Positions 40,356-49,004 are shown, counted from the stretch's first letter. The stretch: 64,000 nt of DNA from Thermoflexus hugenholtzii JAD2 (GCA_945881915.1 CAMCVW010000002.1:1-64000); one strand, 5' to 3'. Numbers and translations are program-made. The notes: generated from the sequence alone by a model not told the origin.

Positions 40356-41585
40356 CTAGTACCCGTCGTCTTTGAACGGGATGAGATAAAACGATATCCC
40401 TGATACCACGTACGCGATACCTGATATTATGAATACCCAATAGAATCCGCTATCGCGCTGCATGTAGCCACTCATGAGCGCAGCCGCTGACCAGCCAAAC
40501 GACCAGAGCATCGACGAAAGGCTCGTGCTCGTGCCTCGTTGTTCGGCCGGCACGGACTGCATGACCAGAGCATCAGCCAACGGAAAAGTTATGCCAATGA
40601 CGAGTCTGCTGGCGTAGTAGGCTGCCGCAGAAACCCACAGGTTGGGTACCAACATCAACAATAATGTTGGTGCCGCCAAAAAGCGCGTCCACGCTGCAGC
40701 CCTGCGCAATCCAAAACGTTTTGCAAGCGGGCCACCGATAAAGCTTCCAAGCCCCATAGCAAATGCCGAAATGGCCAATATCAGACCCACCTGCGCATCA
40801 GGCAAGATGAATTGCTCACGAAAGAACAGATTTTGGAATGGAACCACCATACCACCGCCCAAGCCGAGTAAAAATGCTTGTGACGAAAACAGGACTAAAC
40901 GCATGAATGGCAACTTGTGGCCAGAACTGGCTGGAGTGACATGCCCTGCAGCGTGGTGTTTGGTAGCAGCAGCCGAAAACCCCAACAGCGGAATAATCGC
41001 CAGAAAGCCGATCACTGACACACTGATGAGTGCCAGTCGGTAGGCCAGCGGATCGATTGCTGTCACACCCACCAGCGGAGCAATCAATGATGGTAATGCA
41101 CCGCCAAACAACGAACCGATGAACCCTACAGCAATCGTCGCTCCTGCGTTTATGCCGAAGAAACTCGCCCGTTGCTTTGCTTCAATCACGCTGCTCAGCA
41201 GAGGGATGATTGCGGTATACGTGGCGATATTTGCAGCACCTACCAAGAAATAGACCGGTGCAATGACACGAATGTCAGTCGATGAGAGCAGCGCTAACCA
41301 GCTTGCACCATACGCAATGATGCTAAACATCAACACACGCCGCGCTCCGCGTTTATCAATCAGCATACCCACCGGTATACCAAAAATCACACCAGCAGCG
41401 CGGAAAATTGAATTCATCTGACCAGCTACTTCATTGCCGTAGCCGAGGCTATCTAAATAGAAATTGAATATCACATCCGAAATACTGGCAGCTAGCCCGA
41501 ACAAGAGACTATGGATCAAAATTCTGAATACCACAGGACTGAAATCAGCAAAAAGAGTCGCTATCCGTTTGGGTGCAATCGTCAC
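40356..41585 (-). CDS. MFS transporter, array copy 3 (first transcribed)
   Basis: A 409-residue, 12-helix major facilitator. Opening helices FRILIHSLLFGLAASISDV and IFGIPVGMLIDKRGARRVL match copy 1 closely, as does EQRGTSTSLSSMLWSFGW. I chose GTG 41585 because GGGAGG lies six bases upstream; an ATG at 41624 would add 13 residues before any conserved part. It is the promoter-proximal member of the array and diverges from the glycosyltransferase at 41725. The substrate is not evident. Confidence 0.9.
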   Translation of the reverse strand: MTIAPKRIATLFADFSPVVFRILIHSLLFGLAASISDVIFNFYLDSLGYGNEVAGQMNSIFRAAGVIFGIPVGMLIDKRGARRVLMFSIIAYGASWLALLSSTDIRVIAPVYFLVGAANIATYTAIIPLLSSVIEAKQRASFFGINAGATIAVGFIGSLFGGALPSLIAPLVGVTAIDPLAYRLALISVSVIGFLAIIPLLGFSAAATKHHAAGHVTPASSGHKLPFMRLVLFSSQAFLLGLGGGMVVPFQNLFFREQFILPDAQVGLILAISAFAMGLGSFIGGPLAKRFGLRRAAAWTRFLAAPTLLLMLVPNLWVSAAAYYASRLVIGITFPLADALVMQSVPAEQRGTSTSLSSMLWSFGWSAAALMSGYMQRDSGFYWVFIISGIAYVVSGISFYLIPFKDDGY

Positions 41586-41724
41586 CGGAACCTCCCATGT
41601 CTGTATGATGCCGTATTGTACCATGTTGCATGATTTGTATCGGTCAAACGAGCCATCACACCATTGGGTGATAGGCTAGAATGTGCAGGGTACAGAACAG
41701 AGGAAAAAAGCGGAAAGAGCAGAG

Positions 41725-42837
41725 ATGCGCGTCGCAATCTTCACCGAAACATTCCTCCCCAAACGCGATGGTGTCGTCACTATCCTTTGCCAGATGCTCG
41801 ATGCACTCGAGGATGCAGGCATAGAGGTATGCGTCTATGCTCCACCATCTGCACCTCATGCGTATCGTCAGATGCGTGTGTATCCGTCGTGGGGGCCACG
41901 ATTCCCGTTGTACCAAGAACTCTACTGCAGCATGCCAACCTTTGCCGGTGTGCGTGGAATGGTGTCATTCAAACCAGACGTTATCCATGTGATGAATCCG
42001 ACATTTATCGGTGCGGTTGGGGTCATCATGGCAGCAATCGGTCGCGTCCCGTTGATTGCTTCGGTCCATATGGATATTGACTATTATGTCCGTCAATACG
42101 CGGGATCATGGGGATTACCAATTGCCTGGACGTTTTTCAAAGTGTGGCACAATCGAGCACGTATCAACCTGGCACCATCGACAGCTATGGTCAATCAACT
42201 CACAGAACATGGGATTGAACGCGTGCGGCACTGGTCGCGCGGAATCGATACGTCGCGTTTTTGCCGCACTCCGATGAACGCACAGATCCGCACCTTTTTT
42301 CTGGGCGACAAACCAAATGCCCTTGTCATCCTCTATGTTGGTCGATTGACTTCCGAGAAGGGCATAGACTCACTTCTCCCATTTTGCAATGACCCACGGT
42401 ACCGGGTGGTGCTCGTTGGAGGTGGTCATCACGAAGCGCAGACACGCGCACGCTTTGCCCACACAGATGCCCTCTTTACTGGGGTGTTAATCGGTTCAGC
42501 AGTGGTGGAAGCGTACGCGGCAGCTGACATTTTCGTATTCCCGTCGGTGAGTGAATCATTCGGGCTTGCCCCCCTTGAAGCAATGGCATGTGGCCTTGCA
42601 GTCGTTGCCCCGTATGTCGGGGGACTCCGCGACACCCTTATTCCCGACGAAAACTGCAAAATCTACGACCACGCTGATCCATCCGCCCTGTCGCGCGTCG
42701 TTGATGCGCTTGCGGAGGATGCGGACGAACGTTGCCGGATCGCAACAAACGGCGCTCACTACGCTGCACAACGCAGTCAAGAACAATCAATGCAAGAATT
42801 GATTACACTCTACAGACAACTCGCACATGCACATTGA
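41725..42837 (+). CDS. GT4-family glycosyltransferase (SqdX/mannosyltransferase-like)
   Basis: A 370-residue GT-B enzyme. MRVAIFTETFLPKRDGVVT is the start typical of SqdX (sulfoquinovosyl diacylglycerol synthase) and of GT4 mannosyl- or glucosyl-diacylglycerol synthases. The C-terminal domain shows LYVGRLTSEKGID and the EX7E motif in FPSVSESFGLAPLEAMACG. Likely substrates are a membrane lipid acceptor and a nucleotide sugar. ATG 41725 begins at the conserved strand. The next gene starts 11 bases before its stop, so the operon is tightly coupled. Confidence 0.9.
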   Translation: MRVAIFTETFLPKRDGVVTILCQMLDALEDAGIEVCVYAPPSAPHAYRQMRVYPSWGPRFPLYQELYCSMPTFAGVRGMVSFKPDVIHVMNPTFIGAVGVIMAAIGRVPLIASVHMDIDYYVRQYAGSWGLPIAWTFFKVWHNRARINLAPSTAMVNQLTEHGIERVRHWSRGIDTSRFCRTPMNAQIRTFFLGDKPNALVILYVGRLTSEKGIDSLLPFCNDPRYRVVLVGGGHHEAQTRARFAHTDALFTGVLIGSAVVEAYAAADIFVFPSVSESFGLAPLEAMACGLAVVAPYVGGLRDTLIPDENCKIYDHADPSALSRVVDALAEDADERCRIATNGAHYAAQRSQEQSMQELITLYRQLAHAH

Positions 42838-43600
42838 CATTTCATTCATTGAGTCGAATACAGCGACGTTTATCGGTTCGGTCGTCACGTCCATTGGCAA
42901 ATGGGACCCAACTACCGCGATTCATGTGCAACCGTGGGAAGATGCCGTGACCACTGTTGCAGGGGAGCGTTATCCTTTTAATCATGTGGGAGGGGTAATT
43001 CGCAGCGCGAACCTTGCGCAAATCTACGCGGATTATCCGACGCTAACAGTGCCCTTTGTGATTGAGTGCGCACCAGCTTGTCAAACGACACAAGATTTTA
43101 TTGCGTTTCGAGATTTCGGGCTGAGACCATTCTCGAGCAGTGTGGTTCTCGTCTATGATGCATCAACGCATGTCCCACGCATTCCCCAGAGTAACCTCGT
43201 CTGGTCAACTGCTGAAGCACCAGAGCTGAGTACGGATTATCTGCCCACAGATGCAGAACGTATATTGCGGCGTGCATATGGCAGTCAATCTGAGGCTACG
43301 ATTGTTTCGCTGCTGCATAGTGACGGTATGATTGCCAGCGCCGGCATCCGGATTGTCGAAGGCTACGCGTTTTGTTTTGGGGCATGGGTTGCGCCACATC
43401 GGCGTCGCCGCGGCCACTATGCAACGCTCCTTGATGCCCGACTTTGGTATGCCCGACAGCAGGGTTGCCACACGGTTCTTATCCAGACGCAGGCGCGCAC
43501 CGCAGTCGCATATGCTGCGCAAGAACGCGGATTCACCTACGGTTGGGAACGGCAGCGGTGGATCAAGAGAATCCAGCCGCATCCCAAGGAGCACCTATGA
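42827..43600 (+). CDS. GNAT-family N-acetyltransferase
   Basis: A 257-residue protein. The N-terminal half has no clear domain; the C-terminal half is a GNAT fold with AGIRIVEGYAFCFGAWVAPHRRRRGHYATLL, in which the R-R-R-G-H/Y acetyl-CoA loop stands at about residues 188-196, then ARQQGCHTVLIQTQ and AYAAQERGFTYGWERQRW. The acceptor is unknown. It overlaps the glycosyltransferase by 11 bases and its stop overlaps the SDR start (ATGA), so the three are translated as one unit. Confidence 0.88.
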   Translation: MHIDISFIESNTATFIGSVVTSIGKWDPTTAIHVQPWEDAVTTVAGERYPFNHVGGVIRSANLAQIYADYPTLTVPFVIECAPACQTTQDFIAFRDFGLRPFSSSVVLVYDASTHVPRIPQSNLVWSTAEAPELSTDYLPTDAERILRRAYGSQSEATIVSLLHSDGMIASAGIRIVEGYAFCFGAWVAPHRRRRGHYATLLDARLWYARQQGCHTVLIQTQARTAVAYAAQERGFTYGWERQRWIKRIQPHPKEHL

Positions 43601-44430
43601 CGCAACAGGACGCTGGTCGCGTGGTGATGGTTACCGGAGCAAGTTCTGGAATCGGCGCAGCCACAGCGCGTTGCCTGGCGCATGCAGGCATCACTGTCGT
43701 GATGTGTGCACGCCGACTCGAGTTGCTCGAGGAACTACGTATGACGTTACCGAATGCCGCAACGCATCGTTGTCTGGCTGTTGACGTGACCGATGCTGCT
43801 GCAATTTCGGATGCAATTACGACAACGGTAGCTCACTACCAGCGCCTTGATGCAGTCATATGCAATGCAGGCATTGGCATAACTGCACCGATAGCCGAAA
43901 TGGACTACCATCAATTTCAGCAGGTTCTTGCGGTCAATGTGGGTGGGTTTTTGCACATCGTACGCGCAACAAACCCGGTATTCAAGATAACAGGGAGCGG
44001 ACATTACATTGTCATATCATCTGTGGTAGGTCAGCATGCACTACCGTACAACGGCGGTTATTCTGCATCAAAAGCAGCCCTCGAACGGCTCTGCCAGGCA
44101 CTACGGATTGAGCTGCGCGGCAGCGGCATCGGATTAACGGTGATACGTCCTGGTACCGTTGCGACGGAATTTTTTGAACATCGCATCGGGCCGGACGGAG
44201 AACGGCGCATTGCCAAAAGTAATGGGATGTCACCAAACGTGGTTGCACAGAGTGTCCTCTACGCACTCGAGCGACGTCCACGTGTTATCTACCCTCGGCT
44301 ACGCGATAGGCTTATGAGCATCTGTGCAGATATCTTTCCAAGCCTGACCGACGTGGTTTTGGCACGCAGTATCACATGGCAACAAAAAACCGGTGTGGAC
44401 GAGATGTCCTCACCGGTTGATTCTGATTAG
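43597..44430 (+). CDS. Short-chain dehydrogenase/reductase
   Basis: A 277-residue SDR. MVTGASSGIGAATARC is the cofactor loop, then CNAGIGITAPI, SSVVGQHALPYNGGYSASKAAL with the Tyr-x-x-x-Lys pair, and IRPGTVATEFF. The long C-terminal tail (PRVIYPRLRDRLMSICADIFP) is hydrophobic, like SDRs of the lipid or retinol/short-chain group that lie on membranes. ATG 43597 overlaps the GNAT stop; AAGGAG is upstream. The 3' end overlaps the convergent CsoR gene by four bases. Confidence 0.92.
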   Translation: MTQQDAGRVVMVTGASSGIGAATARCLAHAGITVVMCARRLELLEELRMTLPNAATHRCLAVDVTDAAAISDAITTTVAHYQRLDAVICNAGIGITAPIAEMDYHQFQQVLAVNVGGFLHIVRATNPVFKITGSGHYIVISSVVGQHALPYNGGYSASKAALERLCQALRIELRGSGIGLTVIRPGTVATEFFEHRIGPDGERRIAKSNGMSPNVVAQSVLYALERRPRVIYPRLRDRLMSICADIFPSLTDVVLARSITWQQKTGVDEMSSPVDSD

Positions 44431-44708
44431 GAGCGCGAAGCTCGCAAGAGTGCCAGAACGCGCTCGACGTCGGGTGGCTGCGGACTTCCGCCGTCGCACA
44501 GTGCCTCATGCGCACAGCGTTCGGCGAGGGCTGTACCGACGCTTGATACTGCGGCTTTGATGGCATTGAGCTGCGTCAAAATATCAGTGCAGTCGCGACC
44601 ATCGGCGAGCATTCGCTGAACTCCACGGACCTGTCCTTCAATACGCACCAACCGCATCGCTAAATCGGTGCGGGCCTGCGTGCTGAGTGGGAGCAATCGA
44701 TCAGTCAT
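44427..44708 (-). CDS. CsoR-family transcriptional repressor with unusual cysteine set
   Basis: A 93-residue all-helical repressor of the CsoR/FrmR/RcnR family: RLVRIEGQVRGVQRML is the DNA-binding first helix, and Cys40 in RDCTDIL is the family cysteine. At the next ligand position, where CsoR has His61, this protein has Cys65 (AERCAHEALC), and the third ligand position is Ala69. The set therefore differs from copper-sensing CsoR (Cys-His-Cys) and from CstR (two cysteines 29 apart). With the thioredoxin gene just upstream, a redox, sulfane-sulfur or electrophile sensor is more likely than a copper sensor. No zinc or copper transporters are near. Confidence 0.88.
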   Translation of the reverse strand: MTDRLLPLSTQARTDLAMRLVRIEGQVRGVQRMLADGRDCTDILTQLNAIKAAVSSVGTALAERCAHEALCDGGSPQPPDVERVLALLRASRS

Positions 44709-44719
44709 GCATCCCTCCG

Positions 44720-45049
44720 TTAGGAGTTTGCAATCGTATCGAAGTCTCGTTTCAATTCAGATTTTGGCTTGACTCCGACAATCCGACTGACTTCCTTCCC
44801 GCCTTTGAAGAAAATCATCGTGGGGATAGCCTGCACCCCGAATTGCGCAGCATACTTCGAAGATTCGTCTGTGTTTACTTTGGCAACGATGACTTTGCCG
44901 GCGTATTCCCCAGCGAGTTCTTCCAAAATGGGAGCTACAGCGCGGCATGGGCCACACCATGGAGCCCAAAAGTCAACCAAAACCGGGGTGTCGGATTTGA
45001 GGACGTCTGCTTCGAATGAGCTGTCTGAAACGTTGAGTGGCTTTGTCAT
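44720..45049 (-). CDS. trxA: Thioredoxin
   Basis: A 109-residue cytoplasmic thioredoxin: FWAPWCGPCRAVAP with the C-G-P-C dithiol near residues 33-36 and the cis-proline in QAIPTMIFF near residue 76. It reduces protein disulfides with electrons from thioredoxin reductase. AAGG precedes ATG 45049; an upstream start would add 26 unrelated residues. The CsoR-family gene begins 11 bases after its stop, so the two are one operon, and a CsoR-type palindrome lies just upstream. Confidence 0.96.
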   Translation of the reverse strand: MTKPLNVSDSSFEADVLKSDTPVLVDFWAPWCGPCRAVAPILEELAGEYAGKVIVAKVNTDESSKYAAQFGVQAIPTMIFFKGGKEVSRIVGVKPKSELKRDFDTIANS

Positions 45050-45075
45050 GTCTGGCCTTACTTTCTGTCTGTCAA

Positions 45076-45091
45076 ATACCCTATGGGGTAT
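45076..45091. promoter_or_regulatory. CsoR-type operator upstream of trxA
   Basis: ATACCC and GGGTAT arms flank TATG, the G/C-tract-with-A/T-ends layout of CsoR/CstR operators. It lies 27 bases before the trxA start, next to an alternating TATATA stretch that could be the -10 region, so the downstream repressor probably controls its own operon. Confidence 0.65.
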
Positions 45092-45170
45092 ATATCTAGT
45101 ATATATACGGATGACTACGTGCGTCAACCGGACAACATAAGAAATACACTAGATTACAGAACGATTGCGT

Positions 45171-45199
45171 TTGACATCCCACAAAAGACCGTTTATACT
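45171..45199 (+). promoter_or_regulatory. Consensus sigma-70 promoter for rplU-rpmA-rpmE
   Basis: TTGACA (45171-45176), 17-base spacer, TATACT (45194-45199). The expected start site is near 45206, giving a leader of about 86 bases that includes the hairpin at 45252-45268. Confidence 0.88.
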
Positions 45200-45251
45200 T
45201 CACGTTGATAAATTATTCCACATACGTGTGAATATCAAGCAGTTATGCAGA

Positions 45252-45268
45252 TCCAACGAGTCGTTGGA
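45252..45268 (+). promoter_or_regulatory. Hairpin in the rplU leader
   Basis: TCCAACGA and TCGTTGGA pair perfectly around one base, in the untranslated leader and 24 bases before the start codon. It could be the site of feedback by a ribosomal protein, as is common for such operons. Confidence 0.45.
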
Positions 45269-45291
45269 AAGCAAACGCAAGGGAGAATACG

Positions 45292-45663
45292 TTGTACGCC
45301 ATTATTCGTGATCGTGGTATGCAATACCGCGTGCAAGAGGGGCAATTGCTCGACATCGCACTACAGAGCGAAGCAGCTGCCGGCAGCGAACTCACCATTG
45401 AGGACGTGTTGTTGGTGGGCGGCGAGCAGACGGTAGTCGGCAACCCAACAGTCGACGGTGCCAGAGTGGTACTGAAGGTCATTGGTGCTGTGCAAGACGA
45501 CAAAATCGTTGTGTTCCGATACAAGAGCAAAAAGCGTTATCGCCGCCGCACCGGTCATCGCCAAGATTTGACCCGAGTGCAGGTCACCAAGATTGAATTC
45601 AACGCATCGAACGATAGCAAAGCCGCAAAAGCACCTCGCCGCAAGGCCGGAGCAGCAGCGTAG
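45292..45663 (+). CDS. rplU: Ribosomal protein bL21
   Basis: A 123-residue 50S subunit protein. The start (M)YAIIRDRGMQYRVQEGQ, and the middle KSKKRYRRRTGHRQ contact region for 23S rRNA, are characteristic. Translation starts at TTG 45292, with AAGGGAGA at good spacing and no ATG in a usable place. An Ala/Lys-rich tail of about 20 residues extends past the usual end near residue 103. It leads the rplU-rpmA pair found in most bacteria, here extended by rpmE. Confidence 0.96.
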   Translation: MYAIIRDRGMQYRVQEGQLLDIALQSEAAAGSELTIEDVLLVGGEQTVVGNPTVDGARVVLKVIGAVQDDKIVVFRYKSKKRYRRRTGHRQDLTRVQVTKIEFNASNDSKAAKAPRRKAGAAA

Positions 45664-45690
45664 TTCTACACAATCAAAGGAGATGTCGTC

Positions 45691-45957
45691 ATGGCACATA
45701 AAAAAGGTGTAGGTAGCTCACGTAACGGTCGTGATAGCAACCCAAAGATGTTGGGCGTGAAGCGCTTCGGCGGACAAGTCGTTGGTGCAGGTGAAGTGTT
45801 GATACGTCAGAACGGCACCAAATTCAAACCAGGCAAGAATGTTGGTTTGGGTCGTGACTTCACCATCTACTCAATGATTCCCGGTCGCGTGGTTTTCGAA
45901 CAGTACAGCCGCACACAGAAGCAAATCAGCGTCTATGCAGACGAGGTTGCACAGTAA
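45691..45957 (+). CDS. rpmA: Ribosomal protein bL27
   Basis: An 88-residue 50S protein near the peptidyl transferase centre. [19 protein letters not shown] is the standard N-terminus, without the cleavable extension seen in Firmicutes; [17 protein letters not shown] follows. AAAGGAG precedes the ATG. It is 27 bases behind rplU. Confidence 0.97.
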   Translation: MAHKKGVGSSRNGRDSNPKMLGVKRFGGQVVGAGEVLIRQNGTKFKPGKNVGLGRDFTIYSMIPGRVVFEQYSRTQKQISVYADEVAQ

Positions 45958-45967
45958 GGAGCACGTG

Positions 45968-46219
45968 GTGAAGCAGGGAATCCATCCAAAAACATTTGCA
46001 ACGGTGTACACATGCACCAGCTGCAGTACTCAGTGGCCGACGATTGCCACAAAAGAGAACCTTCGTCTCGATGTCTGTTCCAAGTGCCACCCATTCTACA
46101 CCGGCGAACAGCGCATTTTGGACACCGCTGGCCAAGTTGATCGCTTCATGAAGCGTCTCAAGGTAAGCCAGGATGTGCAAGCAGCAGCAGCCACGCGCGT
46201 CGACACAAAAAAGAAGTAA
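45968..46219 (+). CDS. rpmE: Ribosomal protein bL31
   Basis: An 83-residue 50S protein of the zinc-binding type: CTSC and CSKCHPFYTG supply the four cysteines, and the start (M)KQGIHPKTF is typical. GTG 45968 is preferred because AAGGAG (45956-45961) stands six bases upstream; GTG 45965 is too close. Zinc-type L31 can serve as a zinc store. Linkage of rpmE to rplU-rpmA is less common than rplU-rpmA alone. A strong terminator follows. Confidence 0.95.
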   Translation: MKQGIHPKTFATVYTCTSCSTQWPTIATKENLRLDVCSKCHPFYTGEQRILDTAGQVDRFMKRLKVSQDVQAAAATRVDTKKK

Positions 46220-46230
46220 CTCATCCATCA

Positions 46231-46265
46231 CCGCACCGTACGCAATGCGTACGGTGCGGTTTTTT
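46231..46265 (+). terminator. Rho-independent terminator after rpmE
   Basis: A 14-bp GC-rich stem (46231-46244 with 46246-46259) followed by a run of six T. Confidence 0.93.
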
Positions 46266-46293
46266 GTGTGATTACCGAATTCCAACAAAAAAC

Positions 46294-46315
46294 CCGCCTT
46301 GCATCTGCAAGGCGG
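46294..46315 (-). terminator. Terminator for the small membrane protein gene
   Basis: On the minus strand a 10-bp stem (CCGCCTTGCA / TGCAAGGCGG) is followed by G and a run of T. It faces the rpmE terminator. Confidence 0.88.
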
Positions 46316-46337
46316 ATTATGTGCGTGATGCCGAACG

Positions 46338-46625
46338 TTACACGAGACCTGAAAAACTCAAACCAATGACCGCAGCCATCAGCAACACTCCCCAGAAAGT
46401 GATGCGGCGGAGGTCATGGGCAATGATGGCATATTCAGCAGTGTAGTTAATGGTGTCTGATGTCAATTTGCCCTGGCGTCGCGTCGTGCGAAGTGTTTTG
46501 GAAGGGCTGGTCATTACAGGCTCGGCGATGTGTTGGGGGATTTCAAATGGGACTTCAACATCTCCGTTTGTCGATGCAATGCGAGTGTTGATGCGTTTCC
46601 GGTCTGCGCGTGAGAGTCGTGCCAT
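46338..46625 (-). CDS. Small single-helix membrane protein
   Basis: A 95-residue protein with a basic N-terminus (MARLSRADRKRINTRI), a middle of low complexity, and one C-terminal membrane helix (ITFWGVLLMAAVIGLSFSGLV) preceded by YAIIAHDLRR. The layout, soluble basic head and a C-terminal anchor after a D-L-R-R motif, recurs in small Chloroflexota proteins, but no function is known. GGAG lies ten bases before ATG 46625. It is convergent with rpmE and diverges from the glycosyltransferase at 46682. Confidence 0.7.
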   Translation of the reverse strand: MARLSRADRKRINTRIASTNGDVEVPFEIPQHIAEPVMTSPSKTLRTTRRQGKLTSDTINYTAEYAIIAHDLRRITFWGVLLMAAVIGLSFSGLV

Positions 46626-46681
46626 CTGTATGCTCCATGCTGCAACATGCAAATTCTAATAACGTGTCGTATTATAGCATA

Positions 46682-48958
46682 GTGAACAACGTTACTTTCG
46701 TGGGTTCCCCACGTTTCAAAATTACAGCCACCGTGTTCCTCGCATGCATTGCCGCAATCATGCTGAGTTTTGCGATACATGCCGTTCCGACACGGCATAA
46801 CGTCGATATCGGTGGATATGACAGTGCATACCTGCAGGGCTTTTTTGATCAGCAGCCTGCGCCAGCAGAATTTGGTGTCGATCTGAAAACCCGATGGAGC
46901 GGTGCTTCTGCTGCGTTTCGCCTCCCACTCATCGGGATGCCGGCGACCGTCACATTGCGCGTCGCAACACCTATATCCAAAACACTCATTTTGCAATCGC
47001 CGACTGCGCAACTGACCACTCCGTTCGCTGTTGCATATGGCTGGCAGGACCTGCGATTCACCGAATCTGGAAGCCTCACGAAATGGACGGATACGGCCGT
47101 TTCGCTCTCTAGTACTACCTCCCCTTGGCAAAAAGGTGACCTGCGAGAAGTAGGCGTGCTCGTTGATACACTCACGTATGAAACTGGCTGGTTTGCACTT
47201 CCGTACCCGAGTACGGTCAGTCTCTCTGTGGTGTTGGCGGGGATGATTGCCTACTTATTGCATCTGTGGTGGGGGGTTGGCAATACCCGCACAATTGGTA
47301 TAGCGGCAGCTTTTCCAAGCCTGTTGGTAGCTTTGGCCTGGCGCTGGCCCATGGCTTCATTTTTGGTATGGAGGGATGCCCTTCCCTGGCTTTGTATAGT
47401 TGGCCTTTTGCTCCTGAGTTGGCAGTACCGTGCAATCGTGCGGGAGCATTGGCAACAGAAGCAAGGTCGCTACGGTACAATTGGGATTCTCAGCTGGGGG
47501 GTTTGGCTGTGGTGGGTGCAGCAGCGTCATGTGACGCTGGTTGTCCCGGGGGTCGAAAAGGATTTTCGGTCATTTGCGAGCCGCACTGAGTCGCTCAGCA
47601 GTGTCCTGAACGCTGATCCGTTTTATCAAATTGGCTACCCGTTCATTCTCTGGGCAGGTCAGCGGCTCAGTGGCGAAGCCGTTTTTACGGTAGCAACGGG
47701 TTGGGCGGTCATTGCCGCTGTAATCACACTCTGCGCGTCCTGGTACATCGCCAGACGCGTTTTCGGACGCGGATGGGACCTTGTCTGTGTGGCAATCATG
47801 TCAGCGAGCAGTTTTTTTGTCGAATACAGTCTACTGATTGGCAGCGACATGACATTCACCGCTTGTGCTGCAGTTTCGCTCGCAGCGACACAATGGGCGA
47901 TGGAGGGTCCGAATCAACGCAGACGTTGGTTTCTGGTCGGGGTGACTGCAGGGCTAGCGTACATGGTGCGTCATACGGGAGTGATATTGCTTGCACCTAT
48001 CGTCCTCGCGTGTTTTGCACCTCAGAGCACCTGGCGGTTTCGGCTCTCAACACTCATGGTGGTTGTTGCAGGCTGGGCAGTGTGCGCGGCACCGCAATTG
48101 TTCGTCAATCTCCGCGATACGGGGCAGATATTCTTCAATTTTCAAGCCAAAAATAGTTGGTTAGCTGTGTATGGGAATGTGGATTGGGGGCGTTGGGCTG
48201 ACGTTCCTGATTCGATTTCGTTGGGGGATGTTATCCTATCTGACCCGAATCGCTTTTTTTGGTCGTGGTGGCATTCCCTTGTCGGTGTGTTCGGCACTGG
48301 TGCAAGCACCAAAGAATACGATACCGCACTCTGGCAAAGACTACTGAGCGTACCGTTTAATTGGTTGAGCACGGTCGGTGTCTTGTGGATGGGATGGATG
48401 GTGCTAGAGAAACGTCTTGATCGCGCACGAGGCGTATTACTCGTATGGGCGATCGGGTTTGTGGCAGTTTCATCGATAGCGTTTATCTTGCCGCGCATGC
48501 TGTTACCGCTGACGTTGGTTGCTGCAATGACCGCTACAGATGGGCTCCGCGTCGTGACAAAACGCATCCCGCGGGTCGAATGGATTGTTATTGCGAGCAT
48601 CTTGATTGCAGGGTTATTCAATGCAGGAGTCACAGGGGCAACCCAGCTGGAGGCCGGTCAACCGGATGACGAATATGCTGCGTTGTCCTACGTACACACA
48701 CTCGAACCGCAGCGCTTGGTTGTTTTGGTCCCTGCAGAGTCACCCGCGGGGAAATATTCTGCATTGTCTGACCGAGTAGTGGCTCGTATTACACAGTATC
48801 CGGTGGACCCCAAGCGTGTGTGCGCCGGTTCGCCAGACTATGTCCTCTGGTCAAATGAGCTCGTCCCACCAGACTCCACGCTAGTACCACTCGCCCAATT
48901 CGGTAGATATCGGGTGTTTCGTATGGCAGATTCACCACTGTACTGCACACGTCAGTGA
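46682..48958 (+). CDS. GT-C type membrane glycosyltransferase (GT39/ArnT-like)
   Basis: A 758-residue protein with an N-terminal helix, an extracytoplasmic domain of about 150 residues (residues 45-185) and then ten or more membrane helices, the layout of GT-C glycosyltransferases using polyprenyl-phosphate sugars. The acidic pair in the first outer loop (HNVDIGGYDSAY) would be the catalytic DxD-like site. The last 100 residues are extracytoplasmic. I prefer GTG 46682: it has no ribosome site, but TATTAT ends seven bases upstream at 46670-46675, so it may be read from a leaderless mRNA. The next genes, a GT2 and an LPG-synthase-like protein, suggest a lipid-linked glycosylation route. Confidence 0.78.
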   Translation: MNNVTFVGSPRFKITATVFLACIAAIMLSFAIHAVPTRHNVDIGGYDSAYLQGFFDQQPAPAEFGVDLKTRWSGASAAFRLPLIGMPATVTLRVATPISKTLILQSPTAQLTTPFAVAYGWQDLRFTESGSLTKWTDTAVSLSSTTSPWQKGDLREVGVLVDTLTYETGWFALPYPSTVSLSVVLAGMIAYLLHLWWGVGNTRTIGIAAAFPSLLVALAWRWPMASFLVWRDALPWLCIVGLLLLSWQYRAIVREHWQQKQGRYGTIGILSWGVWLWWVQQRHVTLVVPGVEKDFRSFASRTESLSSVLNADPFYQIGYPFILWAGQRLSGEAVFTVATGWAVIAAVITLCASWYIARRVFGRGWDLVCVAIMSASSFFVEYSLLIGSDMTFTACAAVSLAATQWAMEGPNQRRRWFLVGVTAGLAYMVRHTGVILLAPIVLACFAPQSTWRFRLSTLMVVVAGWAVCAAPQLFVNLRDTGQIFFNFQAKNSWLAVYGNVDWGRWADVPDSISLGDVILSDPNRFFWSWWHSLVGVFGTGASTKEYDTALWQRLLSVPFNWLSTVGVLWMGWMVLEKRLDRARGVLLVWAIGFVAVSSIAFILPRMLLPLTLVAAMTATDGLRVVTKRIPRVEWIVIASILIAGLFNAGVTGATQLEAGQPDDEYAALSYVHTLEPQRLVVLVPAESPAGKYSALSDRVVARITQYPVDPKRVCAGSPDYVLWSNELVPPDSTLVPLAQFGRYRVFRMADSPLYCTRQ

Positions 48959-49004
48959 TCTAAAGCCACGTATAATCAACCATGTGTTCTGAAGAGGAGC
49001 TTCT

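Noticed and set aside
37559-41585. MFS array as part of the arsenic operon
   Set aside because: The genes are on the opposite strand, separated from arsJ by a hairpin, and lack the ArsJ signature.
44427-44708. Calling the repressor a copper sensor (csoR)
   Set aside because: The copper ligands Cys-His-Cys are not conserved (Cys, Cys, Ala), and no copper transport gene is adjacent.
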